Origin: Bacteriovoracaceae bacterium
GTDB lineage: Bacteria > Bdellovibrionota > Bacteriovoracia > Bacteriovoracales > Bacteriovoracaceae
DNA length: 64,000 nucleotides
Direction of reading: 5' to 3'
Assembly (NCBI GenBank): GCA_947446575.1
Contig: CANFHC010000015.1
Coordinates: 1 to 64,000, forward strand
The notes below the pieces were generated by a model. It saw only the letters and a program-made list of their open reading frames with translations, did no database searches and was not told the origin of the DNA. A program made the translations under genes and the position numbers. Each line of letters opens with the position of its first letter. The stretch's first letter is position 1. This document shows, piece after piece, positions 43,023 through 51,120 of this stretch.

Positions 43023-44255
43023 ATGAAAAAAAGAACGCTTCTTTTAGGACTCAGCCTCGCTGCGACTTCGTCGTTTGGGGCAAGCTATGACACTCTTCCT
43101 AAGGGTGTAGATATGTTTGTTTTAAGGCAAATAATGACTTCTAAAATTGAATCTAAATTTGATGCTCAAAATAACGATAATACCCTAGCTCTTAAAGAAA
43201 ACTTCACATCAAGCAAATTAGAAAATATCTCAGGCGCTCTTAAAACGTACTTTGAAGAATTAAAGGCCATCTCCCCAGATGCTTATGATCAATTTTCACT
43301 CGGTGAATTTAAAGCTGATGCCTATGCTGAAGTTAGTGCTCAAGGATTAGCATTAGCACATGGACTAACTGATCGATTAACTGTTTATGGGCAACTTCCA
43401 ATTTACCATATCAAAACGGATGTCACTTTTCGACAGACGCAAAAAAGTAATCTTGCAGCCATTCAAGCGGCTGTACAAAATGCTCCAACGAATTCAGCTG
43501 TCTCAACATTTGTTCGTCAGCTAACACTGCAACTTCCGGAGACAAACGCCCAACTATTGCAATCTCTAGTCGTCAATTTTTATGGCTATAAGGCCCTAGG
43601 TACTTGGGAAAAAGACGCTCTTGGAGACGCAGAACTAGGAGCGATTTATCGCTTCACTGATTTTGCAGATAAAGGCTTTGCATTGGCAGTCGGAACTGTT
43701 CTTCCAACCGGTGATGCTGATGATCCAGATTCACTTCAAGATGTTTCAACTGGTGACGGTCAAGTAGATGCATTTGTAGAATCAATGGCCGGCGTATCAT
43801 TCTTTGACAATGTTCTACAATTTGATTTAAAAACTAGATTCACTTATCAATTTGCCACTCAAAAAAGTATGCGCTTAATTGATGATGCATCTATCCCGCT
43901 AAGTAAATCCAAAGAAGATATGTCAGAAAAATTAGGAAACAAAATCGATGCTACATTAACAACAACATTATATCCTACATTATGGTTCAATGTTAATACG
44001 TCTGTTATTTATAGTGAAATTGGCGCTAGCCAATATGGAGCAAGTAATTCAAACGTAAAAAAAGTTCTTGAAGAAAATACTGAATCAAACAATTATTGGG
44101 CAAAAGTTGGCATTGGTTTCTCTAGTGTAGAACTTTATAAAAGGAAAAAAATGGAAATTCCTTGTGAAATTAATTTATCAGCGCAGAAATTATTAAATGC
44201 AAAAAATGCTGCAAACTATGAACGTTTTGATTTGGATTTTAGACTTTATTTTTAA
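43023..44255 (+). CDS. probable outer-membrane beta-barrel protein
   Basis: A 410-residue protein with a signal peptide (about 19 residues, SSFG-A). The mature part alternates amphipathic strands with loops: ALAHGLTDRLTVYGQLPI, DAELGAIYRF, GFALAVGTVLPTGDADDPDS, VLQFDLKTRFTYQF, YWAKVGIGFSSVEL and a terminal RFDLDFRLYF with Phe at the end, the usual barrel-assembly signal. It resembles MetA-pathway/transporter-type (phenol degradation) barrels; substrate unknown. Divergent from the lipoprotein gene. Confidence 0.75.
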   Translation: MKKRTLLLGLSLAATSSFGASYDTLPKGVDMFVLRQIMTSKIESKFDAQNNDNTLALKENFTSSKLENISGALKTYFEELKAISPDAYDQFSLGEFKADAYAEVSAQGLALAHGLTDRLTVYGQLPIYHIKTDVTFRQTQKSNLAAIQAAVQNAPTNSAVSTFVRQLTLQLPETNAQLLQSLVVNFYGYKALGTWEKDALGDAELGAIYRFTDFADKGFALAVGTVLPTGDADDPDSLQDVSTGDGQVDAFVESMAGVSFFDNVLQFDLKTRFTYQFATQKSMRLIDDASIPLSKSKEDMSEKLGNKIDATLTTTLYPTLWFNVNTSVIYSEIGASQYGASNSNVKKVLEENTESNNYWAKVGIGFSSVELYKRKKMEIPCEINLSAQKLLNAKNAANYERFDLDFRLYF

Positions 44256-44272
44256 CCCTTAGAGCTCTTTCT

Positions 44273-45274
44273 TTATTGCATATACGAATAAAATATTTTG
44301 CCATTTTCTTCGCTGACTAATTTAAAAGGATCTTCTTTAATTAATAAACACCCATCTAAGTCAAAAAAATCAACACCACCAGAAATATTTAGTGCACTAG
44401 ATATCCCTAGACTTGTTTCAATCATGCAGCCTAACATCGTTCTTAAACCCAACAACTTAGCTTGTCGTAATTGTTTTACAGCTTTCAAGTAACCACCGGC
44501 CTTCATCATCTTTACGTTGATCCCATGAAATCTTTCGACATAGTATTCGCTGATTGACTCCTTTGTAACAGATTCATCAGCCATTAAAAAGACGGGGCTA
44601 TGTTTTTTTAACTCAAGCGCTTCTTCATGCAAATGGCTCATGAGAGGTTGCTCTAAAAATTCTAATCTTTTTAAGTCTGGAAATTCTGATAAAAATTTAA
44701 GAGTTTCAGCTGCTGTTTCAAAAGATTCGTTAGCATCAACTCTAAGCGGAACATTGGTTAGTTTTAAGATTTCATTGCAAAAATCGTGAGCATTGTCACG
44801 GTTGACTTTAACTTTTAAAACGGAAAATCTTTGAAGATTATTATCCTTTATGAAACTAGCGACTTTACCAATTTCCATAATGGGAATTGAAAATGAAGTC
44901 TTCACTGAACTGACAACGTTTGTTCCCATTAATTGCGGAACAGTCTTACCTGACAAAATCGCTACGTAATGAACAAAGCTCGATTCGATCCCGAATTTGA
45001 GGGATTGTGGTAAATCCATTGTTTCTAAAAAAGCTACTAGATTTTCAACCCCGTTAAAATCTTGCGGGGCAAGAGATTTAAATTCTTCAAATTTTTCTAG
45101 AATTAATTCTCGGGACTCTCCGTAGCGAACATTGAAAGCAACTTCTCCTAAAGCGGAAATAGAACCATTCTTAACTTCAATAATAAAATTGCGTTTAATA
45201 TCTGAGCTATTTCGTGAAATATTCCAGGTAAATCTAAGGGGAAGTTCAATTTCTTTGATAGTCCAACTAAACAT
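44273..45274 (-). CDS. dipeptide epimerase (enolase superfamily, L-Ala-D/L-Glu epimerase type)
   Basis: A 333-residue enolase-superfamily enzyme. Acid/base and metal residues: KxK (VLKVKVN), DANE, EQP, ADES and the second lysine KMMKAGG. The C-terminal DLDGCLLIKEDPF is typical of the YcjG/YkfB group, which epimerises L-Ala-D-Glu from peptidoglycan recycling to L-Ala-L-Glu. Such a role would suit a bacterium that degrades prey or its own wall. The substrate is inferred from the family. Confidence 0.85.
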   Translation of the reverse strand: MFSWTIKEIELPLRFTWNISRNSSDIKRNFIIEVKNGSISALGEVAFNVRYGESRELILEKFEEFKSLAPQDFNGVENLVAFLETMDLPQSLKFGIESSFVHYVAILSGKTVPQLMGTNVVSSVKTSFSIPIMEIGKVASFIKDNNLQRFSVLKVKVNRDNAHDFCNEILKLTNVPLRVDANESFETAAETLKFLSEFPDLKRLEFLEQPLMSHLHEEALELKKHSPVFLMADESVTKESISEYYVERFHGINVKMMKAGGYLKAVKQLRQAKLLGLRTMLGCMIETSLGISSALNISGGVDFFDLDGCLLIKEDPFKLVSEENGKIFYSYMQ

Positions 45275-45310
45275 AGTTCTCGCCGATTTTTTTTATTAAT
45301 CTTTTGGTTA

Positions 45311-46363
45311 ATGATACTATATTTTATGCTTATTCATAAAGAAATTATCATACGCCTGGTTATTACCTTTATCATTTTCGCTATTGCCTTACGTATTATG
45401 GGCCCCGTCTTCATGGATTATCTTAAAAAGAAACTTCCAGGTGGAAATGCAGATTCAGATATTGATCAAATGATCAGAAGGCAAAAAGAGAGACTACGTG
45501 CTCAATATGGATTAACTGGAGATATTTACACTAATCAAAAAGAAGTGAATTCAGTGAATAAGACTGAAGAAGTAGATCACACTCCTCCAACTAAAGAAAT
45601 CAAAAAAATATTTCATGAAACGCAATGGGGAGGCGGAGCCTTCGTAAAAGAAATCCAGCAAGAAATTGCTAAAACCTATTCATACACAATGGCCGAAACC
45701 AAAATAAATGCATTTCTTCTTCTTTGCGAAAAAAGAAATTACATTCGCAACCTCTCTCCAGAAAACAAAAATAATATTAGTGCAATAAAAAATTATTTAG
45801 TCACTCTTCTACTTTTATTATTAATGGTTGAAGAATTGCGCGAAAAGAATTTTTTTATAATCGAGAGAGTTTCAAAAAAACTGAGTCTTACGGCAGAAGA
45901 ATTCGCACTTTCGCTACAAATAAAAATCTTAATGACGGCTTCATTAAAAAAAGAATTAAAAGAAGAACGTATTTTTACAGAGGTTTTAGTGATTAGCCAA
46001 TACTCTGAAGAAACAATTAAAGATGCCACTGAGTTTATTGCCAAGAAAGAAGCAAACCTTTGGGCAAAAAGTCCTTCTCAACTTTTTGAAGAATTAACTC
46101 TAGCACTTAATTTTGCGAATATGATCACTCCGATCCCTAAATTAAAAAATAGAAAAGACATTGAGACTGCTCATGTCATTCTGGGAACAAATAAAGATTT
46201 AAACCTAGATGAAATTAAAAAAGCTTACAAAAAATTGGCGATCTCAAAGCATCCAGACAAAATTATTTCACAAAAACTGCCTAAAGTTTTAGAGAGAAAA
46301 GCCTTTGAGCGCTTCAATAAAATCCAAGAAGCCTATGAAGTCATTATGGAAAATAAAAAATAA
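45311..46363 (+). CDS. membrane-anchored protein with C-terminal J domain
   Basis: A 350-residue protein: N-terminal membrane segment (about 10-33), basic linker, a central helical part at about 105-265 resembling a TerB/DjlA-type bundle, and a C-terminal J domain (VILGTNKDLNLDEIKKAYKKLAISKHPDKI… with HPD). So the J domain is at the end rather than the start, as in DjlA. It would recruit DnaK to the inner membrane. The next gene starts 13 bases later. Confidence 0.82.
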   Translation: MILYFMLIHKEIIIRLVITFIIFAIALRIMGPVFMDYLKKKLPGGNADSDIDQMIRRQKERLRAQYGLTGDIYTNQKEVNSVNKTEEVDHTPPTKEIKKIFHETQWGGGAFVKEIQQEIAKTYSYTMAETKINAFLLLCEKRNYIRNLSPENKNNISAIKNYLVTLLLLLLMVEELREKNFFIIERVSKKLSLTAEEFALSLQIKILMTASLKKELKEERIFTEVLVISQYSEETIKDATEFIAKKEANLWAKSPSQLFEELTLALNFANMITPIPKLKNRKDIETAHVILGTNKDLNLDEIKKAYKKLAISKHPDKIISQKLPKVLERKAFERFNKIQEAYEVIMENKK

Positions 46364-46376
46364 AAAGGAATAAGAT

Positions 46377-48041
46377 ATGTTTACCAAAAAAGAAAAAGGG
46401 ATCAAAGAAATTAAACATGCTTTAATCGATATTATAAGTGAAACAAATGGTATTTCAATAAATGATACTCTAGAGCTCTTAAGTTTTTACCCAACTTTGA
46501 AAAAAAACCAACTCGTCGAAAAGTCATTGGCTGAATTTAGAAAATTACTCAATGGTTTTCAAAGCAGTGAAGTAGACATTTCTACTCTCTTAGGCCATCC
46601 CTTCTCTGAAGCGTTCTTTGAATTCTTCAAAGAATTTCCTCTTTCTTATCATGAAGAACATATTCACTTAACGGGCTCACTAAGTGCAGAATTTATATAT
46701 CCTCGTTTAAAAAAATTATTAGATGGACCTGATTGCAAAATATATGAAGAAAAAATTACTCAAGTCTATGGACCAAACTCTATTCCCATAAATTCAGTTG
46801 AAGATGTAGATAGATTAATTCGATTAAAAGAAGGCGAACTTTTTAAAACCTATTTGAAAATTCTCTATCTTCCTAAACTTATATTGACTGACAAACAAAC
46901 TCATATCGATGCAGCTTATCATATGGCGAGCGATTTATACTCAAAGTACAACGTCGGAAAAATCAGATTAAAATTCACACTTTCTCGCTCTACTGGATTA
47001 AGTGATGAACAAATTCCTGGATTAGAAAATCTTTCTGAAGATGATGTTGTCATTGGGCTTTATGAAGGCTTTATGAAATTTAAAACAGAGAAGCCTTTCT
47101 TTAACTTCGTCCTGTCTCCGAGCTTTAGAAAAGAGCCTAACTTTTTTGATCAAAATGAATACGAATCCAAACAAGAACATTTTGAAGACCAAGTATTATC
47201 CATCTTAAATATTTTAAAAAAATACCCATTTTTAAAAGATGTTCTAGGTGAAGTTGATACTGTTGGAGATGAGCGGGAGCTTTATAAGAAAAAACATTTT
47301 TATGAAATGAAATCGGGACTGCGGCGTTTGCAGTATCAGGGATTCAGAATTAGATCCCACCACGGTGAAACTTGGAAGATTTTACGCTTAGGTGTTCAGG
47401 CAGTCGATAATGCAATGAATATATGGCACATCGATACTCTAGAGCATGGGCTAAGTCTTGGCATAAATCCCAATTACTATTTTCATCGCCTGTATCAACG
47501 CATAATTGAAATGAATCAAGCAGGTGTTGGATTAAAACCAGAAAGTTTTGAGTATGCTGAAATAATGGATATGGAATGGAGAGACGACGAAGTTAGGGAT
47601 AAAATATTAAATGGCGTACTATTAATAGATGCTGAAAAAATAAAATTTTTAAAGACAAAATTTCATACTGCTCGAGAAATTGAACACTATCAACACGATG
47701 TTTTAAATCGTATGATCAATAAAAAAGTATCTTTAGTAGCTCTTCCCTCTTCTAATTTAAAACTAACAAATTGTTTTCCAGATTATAAAGACCATCCTTT
47801 TTCATGGTGGGAGAAAAAAGGAGTTCAACTTGGAATTGGAACTGATAATTACATTACTTTATCAACCAATTATATTCAGGAACTTTTAATTTTACTTTAC
47901 TCAAATCCGACTTCGTTAAAAATCATGAAACTTTTAATGGTCGCAACTAAAGAAACAAGACGTCCTTATATGAGTCATCTTTTATGGGAAATGAGAAAAA
48001 CTATTCATGAACCAAATTCTGGGCTTCATTCGCAACCATAG
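46377..48041 (+). CDS. adenosine deaminase-like protein
   Basis: A 554-residue protein of the metal-dependent deaminase family: EEHIHLTGS with zinc ligands H95 and H97, RIRSHHGETW (HHGE, catalytic Glu), WHIDTLEHGLSLGIN (third His), LVALPSSNLKLTNCF and LGIGTDNY (last Asp). The length is greater than a typical 340-residue Add, with a helical N-terminal extension of about 90 residues. It probably removes ammonia from adenosine or a related nucleoside. Its end overlaps the convergent GT9 gene by 41 bases. Confidence 0.83.
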   Translation: MFTKKEKGIKEIKHALIDIISETNGISINDTLELLSFYPTLKKNQLVEKSLAEFRKLLNGFQSSEVDISTLLGHPFSEAFFEFFKEFPLSYHEEHIHLTGSLSAEFIYPRLKKLLDGPDCKIYEEKITQVYGPNSIPINSVEDVDRLIRLKEGELFKTYLKILYLPKLILTDKQTHIDAAYHMASDLYSKYNVGKIRLKFTLSRSTGLSDEQIPGLENLSEDDVVIGLYEGFMKFKTEKPFFNFVLSPSFRKEPNFFDQNEYESKQEHFEDQVLSILNILKKYPFLKDVLGEVDTVGDERELYKKKHFYEMKSGLRRLQYQGFRIRSHHGETWKILRLGVQAVDNAMNIWHIDTLEHGLSLGINPNYYFHRLYQRIIEMNQAGVGLKPESFEYAEIMDMEWRDDEVRDKILNGVLLIDAEKIKFLKTKFHTAREIEHYQHDVLNRMINKKVSLVALPSSNLKLTNCFPDYKDHPFSWWEKKGVQLGIGTDNYITLSTNYIQELLILLYSNPTSLKIMKLLMVATKETRRPYMSHLLWEMRKTIHEPNSGLHSQP

Positions 48042-49026
48042 CCGGATTTATATTGACCATGCATAATTGATAAGTTTTTTGGGAGCAGCTTCCACTACCA
48101 TCTTTTGAACATGGTCTACATGGTAAATCTACTTCCAAGGTTTTAATCAAAGAGCTAATAGTAAAACCAAAAGCCGTCGGCCCCATCAGAGATATGCCTT
48201 TTACTCCCAATACATCTGCGACATGCAGTAGTCCGGTATCAGCTGATATGACTAATTCTGAAATTTGCACTAACTTGCAACTTTCAATTAATGATAATTT
48301 TCCTGCTAAGTTCAAAACTCTCACAGGATCAATATCAGTAAGTTCCTGGCAAAAAAGATCCTCCTTACCACCTAAAACTATAAAACGAGCATTGGGCATA
48401 ATTGTAATCAGTGTTTTCCAATGCTCAAGCGGCCAGCGTTTCATTTCCCAGGCCGCAGAAGGAACAAGAGCAATGATTTTTTTATCACCAACTGTCTCGG
48501 CCTTAATATTCAATATTTTATTTTCAACAGCTGAAGAAAAATTCCATGTAACGAGCCTTGGGTTTTCTCCCTTTTGTATTTCCCATTTTAGTAGCGGGAC
48601 CACATAAGACTCAATTCCAATAAATGGATTGGGAAATTTGTTTATCCTAAAATTAAAAAGCAAAATCCTTTTTAATCTATCTTTTGGTCGCTTAATTATT
48701 TGAGGGCAAATAATCCTACTAGCTAGAAAGAATTTTAAAATATTTGAACGCAAATTATTATGAGCGTCGTAAACATGAGTATATTTTTCATTACGTAATT
48801 TGAATGCAAATTTAATGAGACCAATAAGTCCTAATTTTTTGTCAAAAGACCATACAGTATTAATTTCTGCATTTAATTTAACTAAATTTTCGAAATCAGA
48901 TCTTGTGGCCCAATCAATAATGGCGCTTGGTGAAAATCTCTGACGAATTAATTCAACAACTGACGAACACTGGACTATGTCACCAAAACTCGAGAAGCGG
49001 ATAATAAGAACTTTATTTTTTTCCAT
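48001..49026 (-). CDS. glycosyltransferase family 9 (heptosyltransferase-like)
   Basis: A 341-residue GT9 protein: VLIIRFSSFGDIVQCSSVV near the start, VPSAAWEMKRWPLEHW, ARFIVLGGKED, VISADTGLLHVADVLGVKGISLMGPT. These are the marks of ADP-heptose:LPS heptosyltransferases. C-terminal CRPCSKDGSGSCSQK carries clustered cysteines seen in many members. The ATG at 49026 is taken as start; a TTG two codons earlier is possible. It acts in LPS core synthesis on the cytosolic face of the inner membrane. Confidence 0.88.
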   Translation of the reverse strand: MEKNKVLIIRFSSFGDIVQCSSVVELIRQRFSPSAIIDWATRSDFENLVKLNAEINTVWSFDKKLGLIGLIKFAFKLRNEKYTHVYDAHNNLRSNILKFFLASRIICPQIIKRPKDRLKRILLFNFRINKFPNPFIGIESYVVPLLKWEIQKGENPRLVTWNFSSAVENKILNIKAETVGDKKIIALVPSAAWEMKRWPLEHWKTLITIMPNARFIVLGGKEDLFCQELTDIDPVRVLNLAGKLSLIESCKLVQISELVISADTGLLHVADVLGVKGISLMGPTAFGFTISSLIKTLEVDLPCRPCSKDGSGSCSQKTYQLCMVNINPAMVANEAQNLVHE

Positions 49027-49080
49027 TATCAATCAATAATAGACTAGGTAACAACACATTGGGAACTACGGATTTAAACA

Positions 49081-50163
49081 ATGGCCTTTAGCTTAAAAAA
49101 TTTATCTTCTCTCCTCAATGTGGCCATTCAACATAAAGCGAGTGATATCCATATTCGCACTAATGAAGTGCCCTGCTTAAGAATTCGTGGGGAGCTTGTG
49201 CCCATTCAAACTAAAGTTTTTGCTCCAGAAGATATCACCGATATCATTAAAATTTTAATGCCTGGCCGTGATAATTCTGATTTGAATATGAAAAGTGAAA
49301 TTGATGGTGCTTTTGGAATCGAAGACCTATGCCGAGTTAGGTATAATATCTTCCGATATTTTGGAAATTACGGGATTGTTTTACGCGTGGTCAACACTCA
49401 AGTTCCAGATCTTGGGAGCCTTGATATGACTAAGACAATTTCAAGAATAGCTCTTCAAAAACGTGGAATGATTCTTGTTACCGGTGCCACTGGTTCCGGA
49501 AAAAGCACAACTCTAGCTGCCATGATTAACCATATTAATGAAAATCGTGGATCTCATATTATTACAATCGAAGACCCAATCGAATACCTTCATCCCCAAA
49601 AAATGTCTCGAGTTTCTCAAAGAGAAGTTGGAAGGGATACAGAAGACTTCACTAGCGGTCTTAGATCTGCTTTAAGACAAGATCCCGACGTTATCTTAAT
49701 TGGAGAGATGCGCGATCCAATTACGGTCAATATCGCTCTAAAAGCAGCTGAAACTGGCCATGTCGTTTTTTCAACTCTTCACACAACTAACACTGTAACG
49801 ACCATTGGTAGAATTATATCTATGTTCCCTGCTCACGAACAATCAGAAGTGAGAAAACGCCTTGCTGAAAATATTTATGCCATCATCGGACAACGAATGT
49901 TAGCAGGGAAAAATGGGAAAACAGTAATCGCTCAAGAGATAATGGTAACTTCAGCTGGGATTAGAGACTGTATATCTGGCAAAGATGATATTAATCGAAT
50001 TCCAAGTATCATTTCACAAGGACAAGGAAAATCAACCAATGGTGGTCAAACTTTTGATCAACACATCATGTTTCTTTATCAAAAAGGATTTATCGAAAAA
50101 GAAGTCGCCCTTGAAGCGGTGTCATCTCAATCAGACTTTATTCAAAAACTTATTGTGGAATAA
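49081..50163 (+). CDS. pilT: type IV pilus retraction ATPase PilT
   Basis: A 360-residue secretion-type ATPase: N-terminal ASDIHIRTNEVPCLRIRGEL, Walker A GATGSGKST (135-143), Asp box TIEDPIEY, Walker B VILIGEMRD and His box GHVVFSTLHTT. It lacks the tetracysteine of PilB, and length and order fit PilT. It pulls back pili for twitching; in predatory bacteria pili also help prey entry (known for Bdellovibrio). It stands alone. Confidence 0.93.
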   Translation: MAFSLKNLSSLLNVAIQHKASDIHIRTNEVPCLRIRGELVPIQTKVFAPEDITDIIKILMPGRDNSDLNMKSEIDGAFGIEDLCRVRYNIFRYFGNYGIVLRVVNTQVPDLGSLDMTKTISRIALQKRGMILVTGATGSGKSTTLAAMINHINENRGSHIITIEDPIEYLHPQKMSRVSQREVGRDTEDFTSGLRSALRQDPDVILIGEMRDPITVNIALKAAETGHVVFSTLHTTNTVTTIGRIISMFPAHEQSEVRKRLAENIYAIIGQRMLAGKNGKTVIAQEIMVTSAGIRDCISGKDDINRIPSIISQGQGKSTNGGQTFDQHIMFLYQKGFIEKEVALEAVSSQSDFIQKLIVE

Positions 50164-50165
50164 AT

Positions 50166-50870
50166 TTATTCTTCAATAACATATGTCCCGGCCAACATGT
50201 CATGAATTGAAAGCTTTTTTTTATTAAATAATGGCGTAATTAAACCTGCCACGATAGCAATACTTATCGGTTTAAATATTAATTCGCGCTTTATTGCTTT
50301 TCCAAATGAGATTGTATATTGTCTTTCGCCTCTTACTCTCAATCCCATTATTTTTTTTCCAAAACTTAAATTGAAAAATGAAAGTGGAATAACAACAAAG
50401 AAAATGGCTGCAAAAAATCCAGAAATAATCATCAAAGCCTTTAGGACTATAAATTCAGGAAAAATAAATTGTAACTTGTATTTATCTAAGAAATATTGAA
50501 TAAGAATTCTCTCTAAAGGAAGAATAAACTTAACAGCATATGCAAGAAAAAAAATGAAAGCGCAATCCAATATAAAGGCAATGCCACGCTTGGGAATTGG
50601 CGCATATTTATCGACGTCTTCTATTTCTGTATCAGATAAATTTTGAAGTTCTTTGGCCATGGCTGACCGACTTCTCATTTTAGGAAGGGATGTTTCGTCC
50701 AAAGTTAAGGTAGCATTCTTTCGCGTAACCATTTTTGTTTCTTGAACCTGTGATTCCACATTTAATGATTCGTATTTAACCTTTGGTTTTACCGCAGTGA
50801 ATTCCCACTCTTTATCATTATCATTATCTATATCTTCATCTTTAACTAGACTATTTTTACGATCAGTCAT
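50166..50870 (-). CDS. RDD-family membrane protein
   Basis: A 234-residue protein with a charged N-terminal about 105 residues, then an RDD domain (RGIAFILDCAFIFFLAYAVKF, about 108-232) with three membrane segments and the final motif KKLSIHDMLAGTYVIEE. RDD proteins are often tied to ion or small-solute transport, but the role is unclear. It follows the 74-residue gene by 15 bases; with prc upstream it may be one transcript. Confidence 0.83.
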   Translation of the reverse strand: MTDRKNSLVKDEDIDNDNDKEWEFTAVKPKVKYESLNVESQVQETKMVTRKNATLTLDETSLPKMRSRSAMAKELQNLSDTEIEDVDKYAPIPKRGIAFILDCAFIFFLAYAVKFILPLERILIQYFLDKYKLQFIFPEFIVLKALMIISGFFAAIFFVVIPLSFFNLSFGKKIMGLRVRGERQYTISFGKAIKRELIFKPISIAIVAGLITPLFNKKKLSIHDMLAGTYVIEE

Positions 50871-50885
50871 TTGCTTAACCTCAAT

Positions 50886-51110
50886 TTAAGTTTGATCAAT
50901 TTTTTTTATTACAGCATCCAATCGAACTGAGGCTTGATTGCAAAGTGTCTTCCACTCATCATGGGAAAGAGTTTTATCGAGATTTAAAAGCAATTTTCCC
51001 AACTCTGATGATGAGCGGTTGAACTCACCTAAGAGTTCAACCGCTAATTCTTCATCTTGCATATTTTCGAGTATTTCTAAAATTCGTTCTACTTCACTAT
51101 TGTCTATCAT
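50886..51110 (-). CDS. small helical protein, unknown function
   Basis: A 74-residue acidic helical protein (EVERILEILENMQDEELAVELLGEF…LLLNLDKTLSHDEWKTLCNQA) with no signal or membrane part. It sits between prc and the RDD gene (gaps of 10 and 15 bases). The heptad-like pattern suggests a short coiled-coil; no family recognised. Confidence 0.6.
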   Translation of the reverse strand: MIDNSEVERILEILENMQDEELAVELLGEFNRSSSELGKLLLNLDKTLSHDEWKTLCNQASVRLDAVIKKIDQT

Positions 51111-51120
51111 AATTTCTAAT

